From Kangiellaceae bacterium (lineage in GTDB: Bacteria; Pseudomonadota; Gammaproteobacteria; Enterobacterales; Kangiellaceae), in NCBI GenBank assembly GCA_026196875.1, contig JAPHTP010000051.1, positions 1-50,736 of the forward strand: a DNA stretch of 50,736 nt, given 5' to 3'. The stretch's first letter is position 1. Every line of letters starts with the position of its first letter. The translations under genes were made by a program, and so were the position numbers. Under the pieces are notes generated by a model. It was not told the DNA's origin. It did no database searches and was given only the letters and a program-made list of their open reading frames with translations. Of this stretch, positions 37,107 through 45,017 are shown one piece after another.

Positions 37107-38059
37107 TTGTTAGCTTCACTTAACTCGTCAATAACGCGATTCATAATAGCTGGAATTTCTGCTTGGTAAGTATGCATTTTATCACTATCCGGTACACTAA
37201 AGCTTAATTTATGCGCATGTAGTAGAAATGTTTTTAAACCTAAATTATTTGCCAATTCCTGTTGCCCCTGTTGTTCATTATATTTTTTATCTCCAAGTAA
37301 AGGACAGCCGGCGTATTGGGCATGTACTCGAATTTGATGAGTGCGCCCAGTTAAAGGCAACGCACGAATTAAACTTTGCTGTCCAAATCTCTTCAAACAT
37401 TTAAAACGAGTTTCAGAATGCTTGCCTTCATCATCAACAGTAACGAACCGCTCACCGGATTTAAGCTGATTTTTTTTCAGTGGAGCAGATAATTGGTTAT
37501 GTTGATTGTTCCAGTCGCCGGACACAATTGCGAGGTACTCTTTCTTCATCTGCTTGAGACGAAGTTGCTCGTGAAAGTGGGTGAGGTAACTCCTACGCTT
37601 AGCTATTAACAAACATCCAGATGTATCCCTATCTAAACGGTGCACCAGCTCTAAAAATTTCTCTTTTGGTCGCAGTGCCCTTAAAGCTTCGATAACCCCA
37701 AACGAAAGGCCACTTCCACCGTGAACAGCTAGACCCGAAGGCTTGTTCAATAAAATAAACTGCTTCGTTTCTGTGATTATGTTTTGTTCAAGATCTTTGA
37801 CTTTATCGAATTTACTAATATCAATACTTTTTTGAGTAGATTCAATTTTAATCGGCGGTATTCTAATTTGATCGCCGCAAGATAATTTAAACTCGGCTTT
37901 GACTCTTTTTTTATTGACTCTGACTTCACCTTTGCGAAGGATTCTATAGACACGGCTCTTAGGTACGCCTTTAAGTATTTTAAAAAGAAAGTTGTCTATT
38001 CTTTGACCATTAGAGTTTTCGTCGATCTCTACGAATTGGACCTTGTCAAAAGATTGCAC
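37103..38059 (-). CDS. rluC: 23S rRNA pseudouridine synthase RluC
   Basis: The 318-residue product has an N-terminal S4 RNA-binding domain (VYRILRKGEVRVNKKRVKAE), the catalytic HRLDRDTSGCLL with the Asp near 141, and TGRTHQIRVHAQYAGCPLLGD. It converts uridines 955, 2504 and 2580 of 23S rRNA in E. coli. The start is GTG; the only nearby ATG is out of frame. Confidence 0.93.
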   Translation of the reverse strand: MQSFDKVQFVEIDENSNGQRIDNFLFKILKGVPKSRVYRILRKGEVRVNKKRVKAEFKLSCGDQIRIPPIKIESTQKSIDISKFDKVKDLEQNIITETKQFILLNKPSGLAVHGGSGLSFGVIEALRALRPKEKFLELVHRLDRDTSGCLLIAKRRSYLTHFHEQLRLKQMKKEYLAIVSGDWNNQHNQLSAPLKKNQLKSGERFVTVDDEGKHSETRFKCLKRFGQQSLIRALPLTGRTHQIRVHAQYAGCPLLGDKKYNEQQGQQELANNLGLKTFLLHAHKLSFSVPDSDKMHTYQAEIPAIMNRVIDELSEANK

Positions 38060-38158
38060 AATAATTCATCGGTTATTTGGTTTGCCGCGATTATAACAGA
38101 ATAAGTATAAGTGTCTTGACTATTTATCACTCAATCGTTATTAGTTTTAAAAGTAAAA

Positions 38159-38503
38159 CTAAGCGATTTTATCAAAATAGCTACTGAGGTGATTATCGAT
38201 CCGTTTGTTGAGCCAGTGGGATACACTTTGCCCCTGCTGTTGCGCCGCTTGAATAACTTTGTTTTGCTTTTCTGTAGTAAGGCAAATGGTGAAATTTCCA
38301 ACAAATGGAGTTGGGCTAATACCAACTACTTCATTTTGAAATTCTAGATATTCATCCACACAATGTTGAAAGCTGGCTTTGATTTCAGCGGCAGTATGCC
38401 CTTCGAACTCGATCAAATCGACTGAATTGACAACTTCACCGACCAGCTTTTGAGTTTCACCATCGAAATCAATCTGGCCGATAAAGCCTTTATAAACTAA
38501 CAT
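38159..38503 (-). CDS. Orphan HicB-family antitoxin-like protein
   Basis: The 114-residue product combines a HicB-type partially degraded RNase-H-like N-terminal part (YKGFIGQIDFDGETQKLVGEVV, HTAAEIKASFQHCVDEYLEF) with a C-terminal ribbon-helix-helix segment (FTICLTTEKQNKVIQAAQQQ then SVSHWLNKRIDNHL). HicB proteins neutralise the mRNase HicA and repress the operon. No hicA frame exists in the flanking 185 bp upstream or 100 bp downstream, so it is an orphan. It may be a solitary regulator or the remnant of a lost toxin system. Confidence 0.8.
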   Translation of the reverse strand: MLVYKGFIGQIDFDGETQKLVGEVVNSVDLIEFEGHTAAEIKASFQHCVDEYLEFQNEVVGISPTPFVGNFTICLTTEKQNKVIQAAQQQGQSVSHWLNKRIDNHLSSYFDKIA

Positions 38504-38688
38504 GCAACGACACCTTAAATTAACGGCTATTATTAGCTTTGATAAGTTAAATATAGCAGTGCGATTAAGTTTTCACAGATTAATTTAAAAATAATTTGTC
38601 ATTAATCCAACGACTTTTAGTGAGATCCACGCTAAACAATCGCAAAGTGTCAAAAATCTGCCATAGTTTTATATTTTTTATAGTCAGA

Positions 38689-40722
38689 CTATATTTTTTC
38701 AGCCAGTTTAGCTCCCTGCCTTATAGCTCGTTTAGCATCTAATTCTGCAGCAACATCCGCTCCACCGATTAAATGAACGCTTTTATCGCTTTTTGAAATT
38801 TCATCGTAGAGTTGTCTCAACGGATTTTGACCAGCACAAATGATCACGTTATCAACTTCTAAACAAGACTCTTTGTCATTACGTTTAATATGCAGTCCTT
38901 TATCATCAATTTTCAAATAATCCGCACCACTGATCATTTTTACCTTTTTATTTTTTAAACTGGAACGATGGATCCAACCGGTCGTCTTACCTAGCCCTTT
39001 ACCAACTTTTGTTGTTTTTCTTTGCAACAAATGAACTTCTCTTGGCGAAGGATGTATAGAGGCATTTTCTAGAAGTCCGCCTCTATTTTGATAATCAAGA
39101 TCAACTTTCCATTCTTTAGCCCAGGCATCAGGTTGCAAGGTCAATGAGTCTCCCTCATGAGTTAAGTACTCAGCAACATCAAAACCGATCCCCCCGGCAC
39201 CGATGATCGCGACTTTTTCTCCAACATGTTTTTTGTGCTTCAAGACATCAAGGTATGTCATACTTTTTTCGTGATCAACACCTTCCAATTTTGGTGTACG
39301 CGGTTCTATGCCCGTTGCAATAACAACTTCGTCAAACTCAGAATTTAATAACTCTTCTTTATTAACAAAATGGTTTAGTTTTAATTCGACCCCAGTATCA
39401 TCGAGTCTTTCTTTAAAATAGCGAATCGTTTCAAAAAACTCTTCCTTTCCCGGAATTTGATTGGCAACATTTAACTGCCCGCCAATTTTATCCGACGCTT
39501 CAAAAAGTGTTACCTTATGACCTCGTTCAGCGGCGTATGTTGAGAAGGACAACCCAGCAGGCCCTGCACCGACTACAGCGATATTTTTCGAGTTGTCAGT
39601 TTTATTGAAATTTAACTCTGTTTCATAACATGCCCGAGGATTTACCAAACAGGTCACGCGCTTATGTTCAAAAATATGATCAAGACACGCTTGATTACAG
39701 GCGATACAGGTGTTGATTTTTTCTGCCTTACCCTGTTTCGCTTTTTCCATAAAGTCTGAGTCAGCTAGGAATGGACGAGCCATAGATACCATATCGCACT
39801 TGCCGGACTGCAATACTTCTTCTGCGACTTCAGGCGTATTAATTCTATTAGTAGTAACAACTGGAATACTTATATGCGGTTTAATCTTCTCTGTAACCCA
39901 AGCAAAGTTAGCTCTTGGAACTGAAGTTGCGATTGTTGGCACACGCGCTTCGTGCCAACCTATACCAGTATTTATTATTGAAGCGCCAGCATTTTCTATT
40001 GATTTTCCGAGTTCGACTACTTCATCCCAACTGCTGCCATTCTCAACTAAATCTAACATCGAAAGTCTAAAAATAATGATAAAATTACTGTCGGTCGCTT
40101 GACGGATACCTTTTACAATTTCTAGCGCTAGTCGGACTCTATTTTCAAAACTACCGCCCCACTTGTCAGTGCGCTTGTTGGTTCTTTCAGCAATGAACTG
40201 ATTAATTAAATAACCTTCAGAGCCCATAACCTCTACGCCGTCATAACCTGCTTGCTTCGCTTTTTTCGCACAGTTAACAAAATCTCCTATCGTTTTCCTA
40301 ATCCCCCTTTCAGACAACGCTTTTGGTTTAAAAGGAGTGATTGGCGCTTTGATAGCTGATGGGGCTACTGCAAAAGGATGGTATGCATATCGACCGGTGT
40401 GCAGGATTTGCATCGCAATCTTGCCTCCGACACTGTGAACGGCGTCGGTAATCTTCTTGTGTTTTTTAACTTGCCAGAAAAAACTAAGTTGGCTTCCTAA
40501 AGGAGAAACTCGACCAGCTAAATTTGGAGCAATTCCTCCCGTAACAATTAATCCAACTCCACCTTCAGCCCTTTCCTTGTAAAACTGAGCTAACTTATCA
40601 AAACCACCCTTCATTTCTTCCAAACCGGTGTGCATAGAGCCCATCAATACCCTATTTTCAATAATGTGATCGTGAATTTTTAGTGGCTCGAACAGCGCGG
40701 GATAATAAGAGTTCTTTGTCAT
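38689..40722 (-). CDS. fadH: NADPH-dependent 2,4-dienoyl-CoA reductase
   Basis: The 677-residue product has three parts: an old-yellow-enzyme FMN barrel (residues 1-340, with ILHTGRYAYHP and GVEVMGSEGYLINQF), a 4Fe-4S cysteine cluster (CIACNQACLDHIF then CLVNP, about 342-365), and FAD/NADP domains (VVGAGPAGLSFS, AIIGAGGIGFDVAEY). This is the E. coli FadH layout, which removes double bonds of unsaturated fatty acids in beta-oxidation. Length agrees (about 670). It is alone, with its own 296-bp upstream gap toward divergent sppA. Confidence 0.94.
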   Translation of the reverse strand: MTKNSYYPALFEPLKIHDHIIENRVLMGSMHTGLEEMKGGFDKLAQFYKERAEGGVGLIVTGGIAPNLAGRVSPLGSQLSFFWQVKKHKKITDAVHSVGGKIAMQILHTGRYAYHPFAVAPSAIKAPITPFKPKALSERGIRKTIGDFVNCAKKAKQAGYDGVEVMGSEGYLINQFIAERTNKRTDKWGGSFENRVRLALEIVKGIRQATDSNFIIIFRLSMLDLVENGSSWDEVVELGKSIENAGASIINTGIGWHEARVPTIATSVPRANFAWVTEKIKPHISIPVVTTNRINTPEVAEEVLQSGKCDMVSMARPFLADSDFMEKAKQGKAEKINTCIACNQACLDHIFEHKRVTCLVNPRACYETELNFNKTDNSKNIAVVGAGPAGLSFSTYAAERGHKVTLFEASDKIGGQLNVANQIPGKEEFFETIRYFKERLDDTGVELKLNHFVNKEELLNSEFDEVVIATGIEPRTPKLEGVDHEKSMTYLDVLKHKKHVGEKVAIIGAGGIGFDVAEYLTHEGDSLTLQPDAWAKEWKVDLDYQNRGGLLENASIHPSPREVHLLQRKTTKVGKGLGKTTGWIHRSSLKNKKVKMISGADYLKIDDKGLHIKRNDKESCLEVDNVIICAGQNPLRQLYDEISKSDKSVHLIGGADVAAELDAKRAIRQGAKLAEKI

Positions 40723-41018
40723 TGGGTAGTTGCCATCAATCTATAATTAGTAATTATGGACATAGTTATAACAGATTAGACCAGTTGTTGCCTAGTCGAT
40801 TTTGTATATTCTTTGAGTTGTCTGCTTTTTGCTCAAAATACAAATCTGTTAACACTTTAATCTTTCGATAATCCTCTTTTATTTCAGTAGGTTAGATTGA
40901 AAATTCAATACAAAGTAAGAAATTGGTGCTTTTCACCTATCGCAAGTGACAATGCTTGGTTTAAAATAGAAGCGTTAATAATGTAAGTATTTCAATTTAT
41001 TGAGTTTTAAGGAACGAG

Positions 41019-42866
41019 ATGACTAAGTTTTTTAAGAATTTATGGCATGGCCTGGATTTAACCCGAAAAATCCTGCTGAATGTGATCTTTTTTGGTTTTC
41101 TTTTCTGGATTATAGCAATTATTGCTAGTGCTGGAGATAAAGTCACTGTTGAAAAAGGCGTAGCACTAATATTGAAACCAAAGGGTTATGTAGTCGAACA
41201 ACTTACTTACCGCGACCCGGTTGAATCAGCGATGCAAGAAGCTACCGGAAATGAAGATCCCCCGGAGACCTTGCTCTATGACCTAATAGATGCCATTAAA
41301 GAAGCGAAGGAAGACGACAGAATCACCGCATTGGTTATCTATCCTAAATATATGTGGGGCGCCGGCGTTACAAAACTACAAGACCTATCAGACGCAATAG
41401 TAGACTTTAAAACAAGCGGCAAGAAAGTCATCTCGTATGATGATAACTACTCTCAAGGCCAATATTATCTCGCGTCTACGGCTGACGAGGTATACATGGG
41501 TCCTCAAGGCGGAGTTTTCCTGACTGGCTTTGCTCGAATTGGTACTTATTTCAAATCGATGCTCGATCTAGTAGGTGTTAACATGCATGTTTTTAAGGTT
41601 GGCACCTATAAATCTGCGGTTGAACCGTTTATCCGCGACAACATGTCCGAGGAAGCAAAGGAAGCAAACCGTGCATGGTTGGGAGATCTGTGGAGTGATT
41701 TCACACAGGATGTTGCGCAAAATAGAGGTATCGAAGCGGACGATATTTCAGCCTACATTAACAACTACAAAGAATCTTTAATAGAATATAAAGGTGATTC
41801 TGCCAAACTTGCTGTGGACAAGGGATTAGTTAATAAGCTGATGACACGGATCGAGTTTAGAGACTATATGATCGGCTTGGTTGGCAAGGATGACAAGCAC
41901 AAATCTTATAAGCAGATCTCACATAAATCCTATTTAAAAGCGATCCGGGGTCCAATCCCTTATCTTGACCAGCGTAAAGATCGTGTTGCAGTGATTACCG
42001 CTAAAGGCAATATCATGGACGGAGAGCACAAAGAGGGTAATATCGGTGGAGATACCGTTTCTCGTCTTATTCGCAAAGCCCGCAACCATGAGAAAGTTAA
42101 AGCTATCGTATTAAGAGTGGATAGTGGCGGCGGCAGTGCTTTTGCTTCTGAGCTAATTCGCGAAGAGCTTCTTAAAGCTCAAGAAAAAGGTATTAAAGTT
42201 GTTGTTTCAATGGGTGATGTTGCAGCTTCTGGAGGCTATTGGATTGCTGCAAATGCTGATGAAATCTGGGCTCGCCCTTCTACCATTACTGGCTCCATAG
42301 GCATTTTTGGTATGCTCCCGACTTTCGAGAAACCACTCAATAAGTTTGGGATCTATAGAGACGGTGTTGGAACTACCAAATACGCTAATCCTGTTGATAC
42401 AGGAATGCCACTAAGTGAAGATGTTGCATCTATCATTCAAACTGGCGTCGACGCCGGTTATGAAAAGTTTCTCGCTATCGTGGGTGAAGGTCGTAACATG
42501 ACAAGAGATGAAGTAGACAAAATCGCTCAAGGCAGAGTTTGGTCAGGCAAACAAGCACATGAGTTTGGATTGGTTGACAAACTTGGTTCAATGAAACAAG
42601 CGATTGAATCAGCAGCTCAAATGGCAGGCATCGAAAGCTACACTACTTGGAATGTTAAAAGAGAATTGTCAGAACAAGAAAAGTTCTTACAAGATTTATT
42701 TGGTCAAGCAGAAGCTCTGAGCTTAATTGAAGAAAAGGCTTCTGCTCCCAAAAAAGCTAATCTTAAAACTCAGTTTTTACAGCAGTTTGAAAATAGTATT
42801 AAAGAGATTGAGCAGTGGAACGATCCTAATCACACCTACGCAAATTGTTTCTGTTCCGTTCAATAA
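41019..42866 (+). CDS. sppA: Signal peptide peptidase SppA (67 kDa type)
   Basis: The 615-residue product has an N-terminal membrane anchor (ILLNVIFFGFLFWIIAIIA), the general-base Lys in FKVGTYKSAVEPF in the first domain (about 200), and the nucleophile in GDVAASGGYWIAANADEI in the second (about 405). This split Ser-Lys dyad between tandem domains is the E. coli SppA layout. It degrades cleaved signal peptides in the inner membrane. SD AAGGAACGAG ahead of the ATG. Confidence 0.95.
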   Translation: MTKFFKNLWHGLDLTRKILLNVIFFGFLFWIIAIIASAGDKVTVEKGVALILKPKGYVVEQLTYRDPVESAMQEATGNEDPPETLLYDLIDAIKEAKEDDRITALVIYPKYMWGAGVTKLQDLSDAIVDFKTSGKKVISYDDNYSQGQYYLASTADEVYMGPQGGVFLTGFARIGTYFKSMLDLVGVNMHVFKVGTYKSAVEPFIRDNMSEEAKEANRAWLGDLWSDFTQDVAQNRGIEADDISAYINNYKESLIEYKGDSAKLAVDKGLVNKLMTRIEFRDYMIGLVGKDDKHKSYKQISHKSYLKAIRGPIPYLDQRKDRVAVITAKGNIMDGEHKEGNIGGDTVSRLIRKARNHEKVKAIVLRVDSGGGSAFASELIREELLKAQEKGIKVVVSMGDVAASGGYWIAANADEIWARPSTITGSIGIFGMLPTFEKPLNKFGIYRDGVGTTKYANPVDTGMPLSEDVASIIQTGVDAGYEKFLAIVGEGRNMTRDEVDKIAQGRVWSGKQAHEFGLVDKLGSMKQAIESAAQMAGIESYTTWNVKRELSEQEKFLQDLFGQAEALSLIEEKASAPKKANLKTQFLQQFENSIKEIEQWNDPNHTYANCFCSVQ

Positions 42867-42895
42867 TTAGTTTTTAGCCTAATAAATAATCAAAG

Positions 42896-42919
42896 AAAGC
42901 GGTTTTTACCGCTTTTTTT
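42896..42919 (+). terminator. Rho-independent terminator of sppA
   Basis: AAAGCGGT at 42896-42903 pairs with ACCGCTTT at 42908-42915 around TTTT, followed by further T to 42919. It lies 30 nt past the sppA stop, so ansA probably needs its own promoter. Confidence 0.88.
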
Positions 42920-42978
42920 GTTTTAATGTCCTGGATGAATTATGCTTCGCACTCTTCCGAATAAATGTTATTGAGCCA

Positions 42979-43992
42979 ATGAATAATAAGAAAGTTTATA
43001 TTGCCTACACCGGCGGTACTATCGGCATGAAACCTTCCGAAAAGGGCTTTATCCCAGAGTCCGGTTACTTTAAAGAACAAATCGCAAAATTGCCGGAATT
43101 TGAATCTCCAGACATGCCGCAAATTGAGATGAACGAGTATGAGCATCTTATCGATTCATCCAATATAACCCCTGAAGATTGGTTTAAGATTTCTCAAGAC
43201 ATTGAGTCCAGGTTTGAAGAATTTGACGGTTTTGTTGTTCTTCATGGTACCGATACTATGGCTTATACTGCATCGGCCCTGTCTTTTATGTTGGAAGACC
43301 TATCAAAACCGGTAATCGTAACTGGTTCTCAGATACCTTGGTCACAAATGCGCACTGACGCGCGGGATAACCTAATTACTTCTTTGATGCTGGCGGCTAA
43401 TTATGAAATCCCCGAAGTTGGCTTATTTTTTCACAATCGGCTTTATCGAGGTAACCGATCGAGGAAACTTGATGCTTCAGGATTTCATGCTTTTCAATCG
43501 CCAAACTTTCCTGCTTTAGCTGAAGTTGGCACTAAAATAAAAGTCAATGAACATTTGCTTTTGCAAGAGCCTGCAAAAAAACTGAAAATCCAAAAAATAG
43601 TGCCACCAAAAGTAGTTATAGTTTCGCTATTTCCTGGGTTTGATGCTCAAATGCTAGAAAGCGTGATTAATTCTGGTATTCAAGGCCTTGTATTGATGAC
43701 TTATGGGATGGGTAATGCACCTTCTGATGACCCGGCATTATTAAAGGTCCTCAAAAGTGCTTCGCAAGACGGAGTCGTAATTGTAAATTGCACTCAGTGT
43801 TATAAGGGAAGCGTTGATATGTGTGGATATGAAACCGGGCACGCCCTACTAGATGCGGGCGTAGTAAGTGGTTTTGATATGACACCTGAAGCAACCTTAA
43901 CTAAGTTAAGTTATTTGCTCAGTTGCAAATTAACTACAGAAGAAATAAAGCAAAAGATGCAGAGCAACCTTCGAGGCGAATTATCTCGATAA
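42979..43992 (+). CDS. ansA: L-asparaginase type I (cytoplasmic)
   Basis: The 337-residue product has the first catalytic Thr in YTGGTIGM and the second in VLHGTDTMAYTASALSFM, then VTGSQIPWSQMRTDA. It lacks a signal peptide, which separates it from the periplasmic type II enzyme. It hydrolyses L-asparagine to aspartate and ammonia in the cytosol. Length matches E. coli AnsA (338). Follows sppA by about 110 bp in the same direction. Confidence 0.95.
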   Translation: MNNKKVYIAYTGGTIGMKPSEKGFIPESGYFKEQIAKLPEFESPDMPQIEMNEYEHLIDSSNITPEDWFKISQDIESRFEEFDGFVVLHGTDTMAYTASALSFMLEDLSKPVIVTGSQIPWSQMRTDARDNLITSLMLAANYEIPEVGLFFHNRLYRGNRSRKLDASGFHAFQSPNFPALAEVGTKIKVNEHLLLQEPAKKLKIQKIVPPKVVIVSLFPGFDAQMLESVINSGIQGLVLMTYGMGNAPSDDPALLKVLKSASQDGVVIVNCTQCYKGSVDMCGYETGHALLDAGVVSGFDMTPEATLTKLSYLLSCKLTTEEIKQKMQSNLRGELSR

Positions 43993-44018
43993 TTAAGTAA
44001 TTTTTACAAGATTAAGCT

Positions 44019-44615
44019 CTAGATTTTTTGTCTATTGGCGAGAGATAAAGATAAGGTATTCTGATCAATATAGCCTAACTCTCCGCCAATGGGAACGCCC
44101 TGAGCTAAGCGTGATACTTTTAAATTTTGTTGCTCTTGAAGCATAGACTTAATGAAATGCGCAGTTGCTTCTCCTTCTACTGTAGCAGAAGTTGCGATAA
44201 TCAACTCTTCACAATCATTCTCTATAACTACTTTTGCAAGTTGAGGTAATCCGATTTCCTCAGGTCCAAATCCATCGAGCGGCGAAAGGTTCCCCATTAA
44301 AACAAAATATCGACCAGAATAGCTGGCAGTTGATTCTATGGCGGCAACATCGGAGGGCGATTCAACTACACAAACTGTTTTAGCATCTCGTTTTTCATTA
44401 GCACAAATTGGACAAAGGTCTTGTTCTGTGTAATCACGACATACTTGACAGTTTCCTATATAGCTCATTGCCTTATCAAGCGTTTCGGCCAACTGGGTTG
44501 CCCCTTGACGATTATGCTCTAACAAATGATACGCCATGCGTTGTGCCGATTTTTTACCAACGCTTGGCAGGCACTGCAACGAGTCAATAAGCTGATCGAG
44601 TAGATTTTTCTGCAA
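44019..44615 (-). CDS. recR: Recombination protein RecR
   Basis: The 198-residue product has the HhH region LIDSLQCLPSVGKKSAQRMA, a zinc finger CQVCRDYTEQDLCPIC, a Toprim domain (VCVVESPSDVAAIE) and a Walker B-like end. It works with RecF/RecO in gap repair. The start is an unusual TTG: translated from it the product aligns with MQxxxLLxQLxxxLxxLPGVG of known RecR, and a stop lies just upstream in frame. It begins 11 bp after the ybaB stop, typical of coupling. Confidence 0.94.
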   Translation of the reverse strand: MQKNLLDQLIDSLQCLPSVGKKSAQRMAYHLLEHNRQGATQLAETLDKAMSYIGNCQVCRDYTEQDLCPICANEKRDAKTVCVVESPSDVAAIESTASYSGRYFVLMGNLSPLDGFGPEEIGLPQLAKVVIENDCEELIIATSATVEGEATAHFIKSMLQEQQNLKVSRLAQGVPIGGELGYIDQNTLSLSLANRQKI

Positions 44616-44626
44616 AACTTAACTCA

Positions 44627-44947
44627 CTAAAATGGCATCTTAAAACCAGGAGGTATTGGCATACCCGCGGTTACCGAAGACATTTTGTCTTTTGTTTCAG
44701 TTTCCACTCTTCTTACAGCATCGTTTATTGCAGCAGCGATTAAGTCTTCCAAAATCTCTTTATCATCATTTAAAAGCTCTGGATTAATATCTACTCTTGT
44801 AACATCATGTCTGCCAGTCATGGTTACCTTGACCATACCCGCGCCAGACTCTCCGGTTACTTCCAGATTAGCCACTTCTTCCTGGGCTTTTTGCATTTTT
44901 TCCTGCATTTCCTGGGCTTGCTTCATAAGCCCACCGAGACCTTTCAT
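44627..44947 (-). CDS. ybaB: Nucleoid-associated protein YbaB/EbfC
   Basis: The 106-residue product has the YbaB pattern: [40 protein letters not shown] and the C-terminal [12 protein letters not shown]. It binds DNA as a tweezer-like dimer. It lies between dnaX and recR as in nearly all gammaproteobacteria. Confidence 0.95.
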   Translation of the reverse strand: MKGLGGLMKQAQEMQEKMQKAQEEVANLEVTGESGAGMVKVTMTGRHDVTRVDINPELLNDDKEILEDLIAAAINDAVRRVETETKDKMSSVTAGMPIPPGFKMPF

Positions 44948-45017
44948 AACTACCTCAATTTAAAACTAAATTACTATCTACAAATAACTACGTCTAAAAA
45001 AGCATTCTAACACGCAT

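Noticed and set aside
38060-38158. Search for a hicA toxin gene beside hicB
   Set aside because: Neither flank holds an intact frame of HicA size or its GSH-type motif.
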